The notes beneath the pieces are model-generated. The model was not told where the DNA came from. It saw only the letters and a list, made by a program, of their open reading frames with translations, and searched no databases. Positions 1 through 8,481 of a stretch of 64,000 nt of DNA are shown here, in pieces. The DNA comes from PGYR01 sp034670025 (GTDB taxonomy: Bacteria > Bacteroidota > Ignavibacteria > Kapaibacteriales > UBA2268). Both the position numbers and the translations under genes were made by a program. The stretch is taken from positions 558,001-622,000 of the forward strand of contig JAXMOE010000001.1 of NCBI GenBank assembly GCA_034670025.1, written 5' to 3'. The first letter of the stretch is position 1, and every line of letters starts with the position of its first letter.

Positions 1-741
1 TATGGAGCATTAGAATTAAAGCAATATATTAACAAATCCACCATAAGAGGATTTTTAGTAACTGCTTCATTATTGCTTCTATTTTTGATATATCATTTTA
101 TTAGTGGTGCCACTAAATCTGTTGAAACAGCTCCACCTTTAGCACCAATTGCTAATGTTGAGTTAGTTAACTTAGATGCACCAGCAGAAGAGGTGGAAGC
201 ACCTCCACCACCAACTCCTGAACAAATTGTACCTTCAGGACCGGCTGCAAGAGCAGGTACTCCAACACCAATTCCAGATGCTGAAATTGCACCAGATTTG
301 CAAGAATTTGCAGATATGGACGTTTTAGATAGGGCTTCTTCAGAAGGAGGAGATGGCGTTGATATGGGTGATTTTGCTGACAATATTGATTGGGAAGGAG
401 ACGGCGGAGTCCAAGTAGAAACTAGGGAAGAAGAACCAAATCCTGATGATTTTGTTGCAGTTGAAAAACAACCAGGTATGGATTTGGTTGAGCTTCAAAA
501 GTTAGTTGAATATCCCAAGTTAGCAAAAGAAGCTGGTGTAGAAGGTAGAGTAATAATCAAAGCATTAATAGACAAGTCGGGAGGAGTAAGAAAAACTCTA
601 GTTGAATATACTGATAATTCACTCCTGAATCAAGCTGCATTAGATGCAATCAAGAATTACAAAAACTTTACTCCAGCTATTCAAAACAATCAACCAGTTA
701 TGGTCTGGATTTCGATTCCAATCAGGTTCAAACTGCGTTAA
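1..741 (+). CDS. tonB: TonB energy transducer (5' end outside window)
   Basis: The reading frame is already open at base 1, so the true start lies upstream; a TTG at 73 is inside the membrane helix and is not the start. Visible parts, in order: a short cytoplasmic segment, one transmembrane helix (LLLLFLIYHF), a Pro/Glu-rich periplasmic linker, an acidic Gly/Asp stretch, and a C-terminal TonB domain (YPKLAKEAGVEGRV ... PVMVWISIPIRFKL). TonB passes proton-motive energy from ExbB/ExbD in the inner membrane to outer-membrane receptors such as the one at 24684. In related bacteria exbB and exbD genes precede this gene, which I infer for the sequence upstream. A hairpin terminator follows the stop, although the genes after it belong to the same conserved neighbourhood. 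Confidence 0.93.
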   Translation, partial: YGALELKQYINKSTIRGFLVTASLLLLFLIYHFISGATKSVETAPPLAPIANVELVNLDAPAEEVEAPPPPTPEQIVPSGPAARAGTPTPIPDAEIAPDLQEFADMDVLDRASSEGGDGVDMGDFADNIDWEGDGGVQVETREEEPNPDDFVAVEKQPGMDLVELQKLVEYPKLAKEAGVEGRVIIKALIDKSGGVRKTLVEYTDNSLLNQAALDAIKNYKNFTPAIQNNQPVMVWISIPIRFKLR

Positions 742-774
742 TTTTGAAATAGATGAATTAGTTAAAAATTTCAC

Positions 775-807
775 AATGCCTCTCCTGTTTTCAAGTGAGG
801 CATTTTT
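775..807 (+). terminator. Rho-independent terminator after tonB
   Basis: Perfect 8-bp inverted repeat (AATGCCTC at 775-782, GAGGCATT at 797-804) running into a T stretch. It lies between tonB and the small membrane protein, so part of the transcription probably stops here. Confidence 0.7.
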
Positions 808-821
808 AATTAGAAAAATAT

Positions 822-1022
822 ATGAAAATAAGTGATATAATTAATTATGGTGTCAGGATACTGATTATCCTTTTGGGTATAGTACTTCTTTCTGGGGTGT
901 TTATGCCAGAAGGTTCGGATCCAACTATGATGATGATCTTCGGGATAGTATTTATACTTTTCGGATTTTATAGATTAGCACTATATAGGGCAAACAGAAA
1001 ACGATATAAAGGAAAAGAATGA
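822..1022 (+). CDS. Small two-helix membrane protein
   Basis: A 66-residue protein with two hydrophobic helices (about residues 9-27 and 35-53) separated by a short loop (MPEGSDPTMM), and a basic tail (RANRKRYKGKE). I do not recognise a named family. It overlaps the start of the PstS-like gene by 4 bases, implying translational coupling. Small membrane proteins at this position are seen in tonB-pstS-TPR gene groups of Bacteroidota, so a role next to the TonB complex is possible but inferred only from position. Confidence 0.75.
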   Translation: MKISDIINYGVRILIILLGIVLLSGVFMPEGSDPTMMMIFGIVFILFGFYRLALYRANRKRYKGKE

Positions 1023-1939
1023 GAATACTATATATGTTCGCTATGTTATCAATTGTTTTACTATCTTCATGTGATAACAAATATGAGCCCAAAAGTCCCG
1101 ATGATGCCGAAACTATCAATTCTGGCAAATTAACTATTTATGTTGATGAGTCTTTAGAAGGTGTAATTGATAGTACATTCAAAATGTATGAGAAAGATTA
1201 TCCAAATGTGGAATTAACAGTTAATTATGCTGATTCTCGTAATGTTATGGCACAACTTCTTGGAGCTAAAACAAGAGTTGCTGTTAATACGAGAGATTAT
1301 CTGGATGATGAGTTAAAACAAATGGAAAAGTTCGAGGTTAAGAATCATAAAAGATTTCCAATTGCTTATGATGCTTTAGTTTTTTTCGCAAATAAAGATT
1401 TTCCAATTGATACATTGAATGCAAATGATATTGAAAATGCTATTAGTGATGGCAGTTCGTTATCAGATAACACTGAAAATCTAAATTTTGAACCAACTTA
1501 TGCCACTTTAGACCAAAACTCATCAGTATTTTCTAACTTTAGTAAATATATGAAATATAAAGATACATTGAGAAAAAAGGTCGAGTTATTTGGTGATATT
1601 GAGCAATTGAAGAAACAAGTGGAGTCGAATAACAGTATTATAGGTGTGGCTTATTTATCACATTTGATAAATGACGATAGATTTAAGATGATTGAATTAG
1701 GGTTTACAGTAGATTCAACTAAAGAATATATAAGTCCCAAACCAGTACATCAGGGATATATTGTTCAGGATTTGTATCCATACAAAGTTACATATTGGGG
1801 ATACTTGTTAGAAGAGAGACAAGATTTACCGTTTTGGTTTGTTACTTATTTAGCAAAACAAACAATAGCACAGCAGCATTTTTTGAATGAGGGTATTGTC
1901 CCTGCATTCGCACAGATAAAATTAAAATATGAGGAATAA
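1019..1939 (+). CDS. PstS-like substrate-binding lipoprotein
   Basis: 306 residues. The N-terminus is a lipoprotein signal with lipobox LLSSC (Cys18). The rest resembles the phosphate-binding PBP-like fold: an opening strand (KLTIYVDESLEGVIDSTF), a central FPIAYDALVFFANKDFP segment as in PstS hinge regions, and a C-terminal segment resembling PstS tails. No pstCAB permease genes are nearby. In Bacteroidota a protein of this type is usually found beside exbBD-tonB and a TPR gene, as here, so it may serve the TonB system rather than a classical phosphate ABC transporter. That role is inference. Confidence 0.8.
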   Translation: MRILYMFAMLSIVLLSSCDNKYEPKSPDDAETINSGKLTIYVDESLEGVIDSTFKMYEKDYPNVELTVNYADSRNVMAQLLGAKTRVAVNTRDYLDDELKQMEKFEVKNHKRFPIAYDALVFFANKDFPIDTLNANDIENAISDGSSLSDNTENLNFEPTYATLDQNSSVFSNFSKYMKYKDTLRKKVELFGDIEQLKKQVESNNSIIGVAYLSHLINDDRFKMIELGFTVDSTKEYISPKPVHQGYIVQDLYPYKVTYWGYLLEERQDLPFWFVTYLAKQTIAQQHFLNEGIVPAFAQIKLKYEE

Positions 1940-1940
1940 A

Positions 1941-3647
1941 ATGAAATTTAATAAAATACTATTTTTAGTTTTTTTAACTATAAGCTATGTAAGTTTTTCG
2001 CAGTCAGCCAGTGAAATACAATCATTGTTGAAGGATGGAAAATATTTAGAAGCAAAAGAGAAAGTTGCTTCAATTAGCAATAATTCAGAAAATATGGATT
2101 TACTTCTAATAAAAGGTGATGTATATTTAGAATTAGATGAATTAGAGGAAGCGAAAAAAGCTTATGCAGCCGCTTATGATATTGATGATATTCCTAAGAG
2201 CATTACTAAATATGGTATGATTCTTTCAATGACTGAAGATTATAAAAAGTCAGAGAAGGTATTGGAAGATGGAATTGATGATTATGAAGATAATATTCCT
2301 ATCCGATTAGAATTAGCTAGTAATTACATCAGAGCTGGTAAATTAACTGATGCGGAAGTTCAGATCAAAAGAGCCAGAGACATAAATGAAGATGACCCGA
2401 GAATATATATAACCGAAGGGGATATGTATTTTGATCAAAAAGTATATGAACTCTCAAAAAAATCTTATGAGAAAGCTCTAAAGTTAGATGAAAATCAAAA
2501 TGAAGCAAGAGCAAAGCTTGCTACTTCGTATTACTGGTTGGGTAATAGAGAATTAGACCAAGATTTAGCAAATGAATATTTCACAATATCATTGAAAGAG
2601 TGGGATAAAGTAACTAAACAAGATACAATGGATGCTAAGGCATTTTTTAATAAAGGGAAAATATTATTCTTAGCAAAAAAATATAAAGATGCAGTGCCTG
2701 CACTGTTTAGATACTATGAGCTTAGACCAGATGGTAATTTGGGCAGATGGTATTTAGGACAATCTCTTTATAATTTAGGTCTTTGTGATTCAGCTGCACC
2801 ACAGTTAAAGTATGTGTCTGAAAATATTGATTCAGTTCAATTTAAAGCAAAGCTACTTATGGCTCGTTGTTTTTATGAAAATAAGAATTATAATGAATCA
2901 AAAAGTGCTTACAAGTCATTATTAGAAGAAGATAAGGATAATCCAGAAATAGAAGATACTGATATTAGATGGTATGGCACTGCACAGCTATTTACTGGAG
3001 ATACTACAGCAGCACTGGCTACGTATAAAGGTCTTGTAAACAAAAGCCCTGAAGGGTCATGTAACTTAACAAACCTAGTCGGTAGGATGATGTTCTCTTC
3101 AAAAAAATATGATGAAGCAATATATTTCTTCAACCGAAGATTAGAAACAGAAGTTTGTAGTGATTCTACTGATGCAAAAGTACTATACTATAAAGGCTTA
3201 TCTTATCTATTTATGAAACAGGCAGACAGTGCAATTGTTTATTTGAACCGATCTTATGCTATGGACACAACTGATGCTGGACCTTTAGTATATTTGGGTG
3301 ATGCTTATGCAGGTAAAGAAGATATGGAAAATGCTGTTTTAAATTTTGAGAAGGCAATAGAGACTTCAACAGCGTACCCAGAAATTAATAAAAACAACAT
3401 TAGATCTTCTTATGGAAAACTTTCTGGTTTATATTATAAACAAAAAGCTTGGAAAAAACTTCTAAAAGTAGCCGTAGCTTGGGCTAATGAACAGCCCGAT
3501 ATAGAATATGGACCACTTTATGCAGCTATTGCATATCAGGGGATGGGTGATGTTCCTAACGCTTGTAAGTGGTATGGAAAAGTATTAAAAATTAATCCTA
3601 AGAACAAAGCGGCTGCTCAAAATAGATCGGCTTTGGGATGTAATTAG
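1941..3647 (+). CDS. Exported tetratricopeptide-repeat protein
   Basis: About 568 residues. An ATG at 1929 lies in frame, but the ATG at 1941 is preceded by GAGGA at 1931-1935 and gives a clean signal peptide (MKFNKILFLVFLT...VSFSQ), so 1941 is preferred. The mature protein consists of TPR helices throughout, for example ALKLDENQNEARAKLATSYYWLG and AYAGKEDMENAVLNFEKAI, ending in YGKVLKINPKNKAAAQNR. TPR arrays bind protein partners; the protein should lie in the periplasm. It follows the PstS-like gene by one base after the stop. An exported TPR protein in this slot is a conserved companion of TonB in Bacteroidota; its partner is not known from the sequence. Confidence 0.88.
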   Translation: MKFNKILFLVFLTISYVSFSQSASEIQSLLKDGKYLEAKEKVASISNNSENMDLLLIKGDVYLELDELEEAKKAYAAAYDIDDIPKSITKYGMILSMTEDYKKSEKVLEDGIDDYEDNIPIRLELASNYIRAGKLTDAEVQIKRARDINEDDPRIYITEGDMYFDQKVYELSKKSYEKALKLDENQNEARAKLATSYYWLGNRELDQDLANEYFTISLKEWDKVTKQDTMDAKAFFNKGKILFLAKKYKDAVPALFRYYELRPDGNLGRWYLGQSLYNLGLCDSAAPQLKYVSENIDSVQFKAKLLMARCFYENKNYNESKSAYKSLLEEDKDNPEIEDTDIRWYGTAQLFTGDTTAALATYKGLVNKSPEGSCNLTNLVGRMMFSSKKYDEAIYFFNRRLETEVCSDSTDAKVLYYKGLSYLFMKQADSAIVYLNRSYAMDTTDAGPLVYLGDAYAGKEDMENAVLNFEKAIETSTAYPEINKNNIRSSYGKLSGLYYKQKAWKKLLKVAVAWANEQPDIEYGPLYAAIAYQGMGDVPNACKWYGKVLKINPKNKAAAQNRSALGCN

Positions 3648-3667
3648 AATATAATTATTCTAATATT

Positions 3668-3698
3668 TTGAGATTAATTTAAATCATTGTTATATTTG
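3668..3698 (+). promoter_or_regulatory. Bacteroidota-type promoter for the fatty-acid operon
   Basis: TTG at 3668-3670 (within TTTTG), then 20 bases, then TATATTTG at 3691-3698, matching TTG-N17-23-TAnnTTTG as recognised by the Bacteroidota housekeeping sigma factor. A start of transcription is expected near 3705, about 20 bases before the first gene. It is the best promoter match I found in the window. Confidence 0.7.
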
Positions 3699-3725
3699 TA
3701 GCTTATATAAAGACGTGAATAAGAA

Positions 3726-4229
3726 ATGTTATTTGTAGATATAGTAGGATTGAAAAATGGTAGGCACCATTTTGAGATTGAATCAGAGATAGATAAAAAA
3801 CTGAAAACTAAGGAAATAGTTAACCCAATCGAAGTATCAGGTGAGCTTATTGTCCATAGTGATAATATTTATATAGATGGTAAAGCATCTACTGAAATGA
3901 AATTGAAATGTGATTTGTCTTTAGAAGAGTATTTTGAATATATAGAAACAGACATAAAAATTACTCTTTCTAAACGTCAAGAAAATGTTGAGTTTGATTC
4001 AGCTGAAAGTGATTTAGATAATATTATATATATATCAGATGAGCAAAAAAAAGTAGATATATCCGAAATAGTAGTGCAAGAACTATTAGTTAAGATACCT
4101 ATGAAAAAAATAGCTCCAGAACATAGAGATAAAAAAATTGAGGATATTCATCCCTCAGTTAACAAAGGCATTGATAAAGAGGAAGGGCAAAGCCCATTTG
4201 ATGTTTTAAAGAAATTGAATAATAATTAA
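3726..4229 (+). CDS. yceD: DUF177 / YceD family protein
   Basis: 167 residues, the usual size for the YceD/DUF177 family, which is widely found directly before rpmF and has been linked in plants and bacteria to 23S rRNA accumulation. Typical features are the N-terminal LVDIVGLKNGRHHFEI-like start, a central GELIVHSDNIYIDGKA strand region, one cysteine in MKLKCDLSLEEY, and an acidic second half followed by LLVKIPMKKIAPEH. The Cys/Leu arrangement (MKLKCDLSLE) is the family hallmark. First gene of the operon behind the promoter at 3668; rpmF follows after 18 bases. Confidence 0.85.
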   Translation: MLFVDIVGLKNGRHHFEIESEIDKKLKTKEIVNPIEVSGELIVHSDNIYIDGKASTEMKLKCDLSLEEYFEYIETDIKITLSKRQENVEFDSAESDLDNIIYISDEQKKVDISEIVVQELLVKIPMKKIAPEHRDKKIEDIHPSVNKGIDKEEGQSPFDVLKKLNNN

Positions 4230-4247
4230 TACTTAAAGGTTATAAAA

Positions 4248-4433
4248 ATGGCACATCCGAAGCGAAAGATATCGAAATCTAGAAGAGACAAGAGAAGAAC
4301 TCACTACAAAATAGATGAACCTACTATAGGAACATGTAAGCAAACTGGTGAAGTAAAAAGATCTCATAGAGCTACTGCTGTCAAAGAAGATGGCAAAACG
4401 GTCTATTATTACAATGGAAGAAAGTTTGACTAA
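4248..4433 (+). CDS. rpmF: 50S ribosomal protein L32
   Basis: 61 residues starting MAHPKRKISKSRRDKRRTH, the conserved L32 N-terminus. It is a component of the large ribosomal subunit. Only a single cysteine (GTCKQTGEVKRSHRA) is present where zinc-binding L32 versions carry two CxxC pairs, so this is a zinc-independent form. It sits between yceD and plsX, the usual order in many bacteria. Confidence 0.97.
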   Translation: MAHPKRKISKSRRDKRRTHYKIDEPTIGTCKQTGEVKRSHRATAVKEDGKTVYYYNGRKFD

Positions 4434-4452
4434 TATTCCAAAAGCTTAGTTT

Positions 4453-5478
4453 ATGTCAGGAGCAAATCAAAATATTAATATCGCAATCGATGTTATGGGT
4501 AGTGAGTTAGCTCCTGACAGTGAGCTCAATGGGATAATTGAGTTCCAAGAGCAAGAGAAAAATAGAAACCTACACTTTATACTTCTGGGTGATGAAAAAC
4601 TAATTAAGAGTAAGATTTCATCTCTTCCTAAGTTCCAAAATATTAATTACGAAACTATACACACATCCCAAACCATCACAATGGATGACGAAGCTACTGT
4701 AGCTTTAAAATCCAAAACAGATTCGTCAATAGCAATAGGTATGAAATTAGTTAAAGAAAGGAAGGCAGATGCTTTTGTTTCTGCTGGTAATACTGGTGCT
4801 ATGTTATCTACTGCTACACTAAGGTTAGGAAGAATAAAAGGGGTAAGCCGACCTACTATAGGTTCATTTTTTCCTACATTGAATGATAATCCTTCATTAG
4901 TACTAGATGTTGGGGCTAACTCAGAAGTTAAACCTCAATTCTTATATGAATTTGCTGTAATGGGGAAAGTATATCTATCTGAAATGTATGGATTGGAGAA
5001 TCCTAGAATAGGTTTGCTAAACATAGGGGAAGAGCCAAAAAAGGGCACCGAAGTGGTTCAGCAAGCTCACGAATTGTTAACTAATTCTGATTTGAATTTT
5101 ATTGGTAATATAGAAGGTAGAGATATATTTCCAGGCGTAGCTGATATAGTCGTGTGTGATGGATTCGTTGGTAATATTGTACTTAAATTTGCAGAAAGCT
5201 TTATTGGTTTCTTTAAACAAACGCTTAAGAATTATGCAGATGAAAGTATGATGAAAAAAATTAAAGTAGGAATGATGGCATCTACCATAAAGGATGTCTT
5301 TCGTGGTTTCGATTATCAAGATTATGGGGGAGTGCCTCTATTAGGTGTAGATGGAGTAGTGATAATAGGTCACGGAAAGTCATCACCGAGAGCTATAAAA
5401 AACATGCTCAATACGGCGTTGATAACTTATACCAAAGAAATTAACAAGAAAATTGAAATATCTTTACAAACTTCTTAA
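4453..5478 (+). CDS. plsX: Phosphate acyltransferase PlsX
   Basis: 341 residues. PlsX converts acyl-ACP and phosphate to acyl-phosphate, the first step of phosphatidic acid synthesis with PlsY. Family landmarks are IAIDVMGSELAPDSELNG at the start (usually AIDAMGGD), FVSAGNTGAMLSTA, LVLDVGANSEVKP, GLLNIGEEPKKG, and VVCDGFVGNIVLKF. Here GGD is replaced by GSE near the N-terminus, a modest deviation from the commonest form. It lies 19 bases after rpmF and before fabH, coupling phospholipid and fatty-acid synthesis. Confidence 0.96.
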   Translation: MSGANQNINIAIDVMGSELAPDSELNGIIEFQEQEKNRNLHFILLGDEKLIKSKISSLPKFQNINYETIHTSQTITMDDEATVALKSKTDSSIAIGMKLVKERKADAFVSAGNTGAMLSTATLRLGRIKGVSRPTIGSFFPTLNDNPSLVLDVGANSEVKPQFLYEFAVMGKVYLSEMYGLENPRIGLLNIGEEPKKGTEVVQQAHELLTNSDLNFIGNIEGRDIFPGVADIVVCDGFVGNIVLKFAESFIGFFKQTLKNYADESMMKKIKVGMMASTIKDVFRGFDYQDYGGVPLLGVDGVVIIGHGKSSPRAIKNMLNTALITYTKEINKKIEISLQTS

Positions 5479-5517
5479 TTTCCAATCTAAATAAAATTAA
5501 TATTGAGAAAAATAAAC

Positions 5518-6507
5518 ATGCCAGCAACAATAACTTCGATTGCTCATTATTTACCTGAAGATATACTAACAAACAAGCACTTTGAATCATATTTAGATAC
5601 AAGTGACGAGTGGATTAGGACAAGAACAGGTATAACGGAAAGAAGAATAATGAAAAATGGAGCTACATCTGATATGATAGTTCCTGCGGCTATTGAATGT
5701 TTAGAAAAAGCTAATGTTGATAAAGATGAAATTGATTGTGTTATAGTGGCAACTGTTACACCTGATCACGCCTATCCTTCTACAGCCGCTGTAGTCCAAC
5801 ATAAATTAGGAATGAAGAACACTTGGGGGTTTGATTTGTCTGCTGCCTGTTCAGGATTCTTGTTTGCACTTCAAACTGCAACTAGTTTAGTTGAATCTGG
5901 TGCTGCCAAGAAAGTGCTACTATGTGGTGCTGATAAGATGTCTTCCATTCTGAATAAGGATGATAGGAATACTGTTATATTGTTTGGAGACGGTGCTGGC
6001 GTTTGTCTAATTGAAAAATCAGAAGATGAGAACACTGGTGTTTTGGATTCAATTTTAAGAATTGATGGGGTTGGTGGGCAGTTTCTCAATCAAAAAGCTG
6101 GTGGTAGTGCATATCCTGCAAGTGAAGAAACTGTAAAGAATCATGAACATACAGTTTATCAAGATGGGAAAACTGTATTCAAATATGCCGTTAAAGGTAT
6201 GGCAGATGTATCCAAAGAAATAATGGATAAGAATAATCTTACATCAGATGATATTTCTTATTTAGTTCCTCATCAAGCAAACCTAAGGATAATAAGTGCT
6301 ACTGCTGATAGAATGGGTGTCGGGATGGATAAAGTTATGGTAAATGTCGAAAAATATGGGAATACCACCGCAGCAACAATACCTATTTGTCTTTCAGAAT
6401 GGTTAGATTCTGGTAAAATAAAAAAAGGTGACAACCTTATATTGTCTAGTTTCGGAGCAGGATTTACTTGGGGTGCAATTTATTTAAAATGGGATATGAA
6501 TAAATGA
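5518..6507 (+). CDS. fabH: 3-oxoacyl-ACP synthase III
   Basis: About 329 residues from the ATG at 5518, which gives the usual N-terminus MPATITSIAHYLPE; an in-frame TTG at 5503 is less likely. FabH condenses acetyl-CoA with malonyl-ACP to start fatty-acid synthesis. The catalytic triad is visible: Cys111 in LSAACSGF, His in VPHQANLR and Asn in YGNTTAATI. The C-terminal GAGFTWGAIYLKW is typical. The stop overlaps the fabD start (ATGA), indicating translational coupling. Confidence 0.96.
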   Translation: MPATITSIAHYLPEDILTNKHFESYLDTSDEWIRTRTGITERRIMKNGATSDMIVPAAIECLEKANVDKDEIDCVIVATVTPDHAYPSTAAVVQHKLGMKNTWGFDLSAACSGFLFALQTATSLVESGAAKKVLLCGADKMSSILNKDDRNTVILFGDGAGVCLIEKSEDENTGVLDSILRIDGVGGQFLNQKAGGSAYPASEETVKNHEHTVYQDGKTVFKYAVKGMADVSKEIMDKNNLTSDDISYLVPHQANLRIISATADRMGVGMDKVMVNVEKYGNTTAATIPICLSEWLDSGKIKKGDNLILSSFGAGFTWGAIYLKWDMNK

Positions 6508-7418
6508 AAAATGTAGCTTTATTTTCAGGACAAGGGTCACAATATGTAGGAATGCTTTCTGATTATTATAATCAAAGTCAGATTGCAAAAAAATATATTG
6601 ATATGTCAAATGAATTATTAGATTATCCACTAAGTGATATTTGTTTTGAAGGACCTGTTGAAAAATTGAAAGAAACACGTTATACTCAACCAGCTATATT
6701 TTTGCATAGCGCAATTGCTTATGAATCTGTTAAAGATAAATTTACTTTTAGCGCTACTGCAGGACACTCTGTTGGTGAATATGCTGCATTATATGCTAGT
6801 GGTGTTCTATCTTTTGAAGATGCTTTAAAACTTGTTTCTTTACGTGGTGAATTGATGTTCAATACTGGAGAAGACAACCCAGGTACTATGTTCGCTGTTA
6901 TAGGTATGGATGATGAAAAAGTAATAGAATTATGTTCTGAGTTAAATAATGATGGCAATATTGTAGTACCAGCTAACTTTAACAGTCCAGGTCAAGTTGT
7001 AATTTCTGGTAGTAGAGATTACTTGAGAGATAATGCTGGAACTTTTAAAGAGAATGGTGCCAGAATGGTAATGGAATTGCCAGTTAGTGGAGCATTTCAC
7101 TCACCTTTATTAAATCCAGCTAAGAATGAGTTAGCAACAGCAATAGATGAAATTGAATTTAGTAAGGCAGAAATTCCTATCTATAATAACATAGATGCAA
7201 ACCATGAGTCTGAGCCAAGTAAATTAAAACAAAAATTAATAGATCAATTAGTATCACCTGTAATGTGGACCCAGACCGTAAACAACTTGCATAGTAATGG
7301 TTTTGACACCTTTACAGAACTTGGTCCCGGTAAGGTCTTACAAGGTTTAGTTAAGAGAACTTTAAAAGACGTAAATATTAATGGTTTCGATAAATTTGAA
7401 GATGTTCAAAATATTTAA
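6504..7418 (+). CDS. fabD: Malonyl-CoA:ACP transacylase
   Basis: 304 residues. Transfers malonyl from CoA to ACP. It has the N-terminal LFSGQGSQYVGM, the nucleophile Ser89 in AGHSVGEYAAL, and the histidine-containing GAFHSPLL segment. The length is normal for FabD. It overlaps fabH by 4 bases and is followed by fabG after a 37-base gap. Confidence 0.96.
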   Translation: MKNVALFSGQGSQYVGMLSDYYNQSQIAKKYIDMSNELLDYPLSDICFEGPVEKLKETRYTQPAIFLHSAIAYESVKDKFTFSATAGHSVGEYAALYASGVLSFEDALKLVSLRGELMFNTGEDNPGTMFAVIGMDDEKVIELCSELNNDGNIVVPANFNSPGQVVISGSRDYLRDNAGTFKENGARMVMELPVSGAFHSPLLNPAKNELATAIDEIEFSKAEIPIYNNIDANHESEPSKLKQKLIDQLVSPVMWTQTVNNLHSNGFDTFTELGPGKVLQGLVKRTLKDVNINGFDKFEDVQNI

Positions 7419-7455
7419 CATTTTATTAAATAATTGTTAAATTGTAACTTTTGCA

Positions 7456-8190
7456 ATGGTAAAAAATAATATGAATAACCAATTGAATAATAAAGTAGCT
7501 ATTGTTACTGGTGGTGCAAGGGGAATCGGTTTAAGTATTTCCCAAAATCTTGCTAAATCAGGAGCAAAAGTATTTGCTTTGGGCAGATCTGAAAATATAG
7601 ATGTAGGTGAAGAAATCACTTATGTACAATGCGATGTGTCAAATCTTGAAGATGTCCAAGAAGTATTTAAAGCAATCCAAAAAGAAGCTGGTTCGATTGA
7701 TATATTAGTTAACAATGCCGGAATAACTAAAGACAATTTATTACTTAGAATGTCTGAACAAGATTTCGATGATGTTATAAGTATAAATTTGAAAGGAGTA
7801 TTCAATACTTGTAAAGCGGTGAGCAGATATATGCTTTCTCAAAAACAAGGCAGAATTATAAACATTGGTTCAATTGTAGGTACTACTGGTAATGCTGGTC
7901 AATCAAATTACGCTGCTTCAAAAGCAGGTTTGATCGGTTTCACGAAGTCACTAGCAAAAGAATTGGCAGCAAGAAACATATTAGTAAATTTACTTGCTCC
8001 AGGTTATATACAAACAGATATGACTGGGAAATTAACGGACGAGCAAATAGATTCATTTAAAAACAATATACCCCTAAAACGTGCAGGTCAACCAGATGAT
8101 ATTTCTGATGTAGTAAAGTTCTTTGCTTCAGATGAATCTCGTTATATCACGGGCCAAGTATTACATGTTGATGGTGGGTTAGCAATTTAG
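7456..8190 (+). CDS. fabG: 3-oxoacyl-ACP reductase
   Basis: 244 residues, short-chain dehydrogenase. It performs the first reduction of the elongation cycle using NADPH. Visible motifs: TGGARGIG (cofactor binding), NNAG (VNNAGITKDNLLLRM, typical of FabG), the catalytic Ser in IINIGSIVG, and YAASK with Tyr and Lys. A second in-frame ATG at 7471 could also serve as start, which would trim five residues before NQLNNKVAIVTGG. An AT-rich 37-base gap separates it from fabD; I saw only an imperfect promoter match there. Confidence 0.95.
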   Translation: MVKNNMNNQLNNKVAIVTGGARGIGLSISQNLAKSGAKVFALGRSENIDVGEEITYVQCDVSNLEDVQEVFKAIQKEAGSIDILVNNAGITKDNLLLRMSEQDFDDVISINLKGVFNTCKAVSRYMLSQKQGRIINIGSIVGTTGNAGQSNYAASKAGLIGFTKSLAKELAARNILVNLLAPGYIQTDMTGKLTDEQIDSFKNNIPLKRAGQPDDISDVVKFFASDESRYITGQVLHVDGGLAI

Positions 8191-8225
8191 AAAATATTTT
8201 TTAATAATTATTTAAGAGGAATATC

Positions 8226-8462
8226 ATGTCTGATATTAATGGTAAAGTAACAGAAATAGTAGTTGAAAAACTAGGTGTTGAAGAATCACAAGTAACTCCA
8301 GAAGCGTCTTTTACAAAAGATTTGGGTGCAGATTCGTTGGACACTGTAGAGTTAATTATGGAATTTGAAAAAGAATTCGATATAACTATAGATGATAGCG
8401 ATGCTGAAAAAATCTTAACAGTAGGCGATGTTATCACTTATTTAGAAGGACAATCAAAGTAA
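8226..8462 (+). CDS. acpP: Acyl carrier protein
   Basis: 78 residues, acidic. It carries acyl intermediates on a phosphopantetheine attached to Ser37 in the motif DLGADSLDTVELIM. One of the clearest ribosome binding sites of the operon (AAGAGGA, six bases before the ATG) precedes it, consistent with the need for high expression. Located between fabG and fabF as in many bacteria. Confidence 0.98.
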   Translation: MSDINGKVTEIVVEKLGVEESQVTPEASFTKDLGADSLDTVELIMEFEKEFDITIDDSDAEKILTVGDVITYLEGQSK

Positions 8463-8481
8463 ACAAAACTTAAAGTTTAAA

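Noticed and set aside
644..835. A 63-residue open frame crossing the end of tonB
   Set aside because: It overlaps tonB in another frame and runs through the terminator hairpin; no family resemblance.
3644..3663. Perfect 8-bp AT-rich palindrome (TTAGAATA-TAAT-TATTCTAA) after the TPR gene
   Set aside because: Only one G-C pair in the stem and no proper T run, so too weak to call a terminator; kept only as a note.
7419..7455. Promoter before fabG (TAACTTTTG)
   Set aside because: The spacing within the -7 box is off by one base and the gene fits the operon, so I did not call it.
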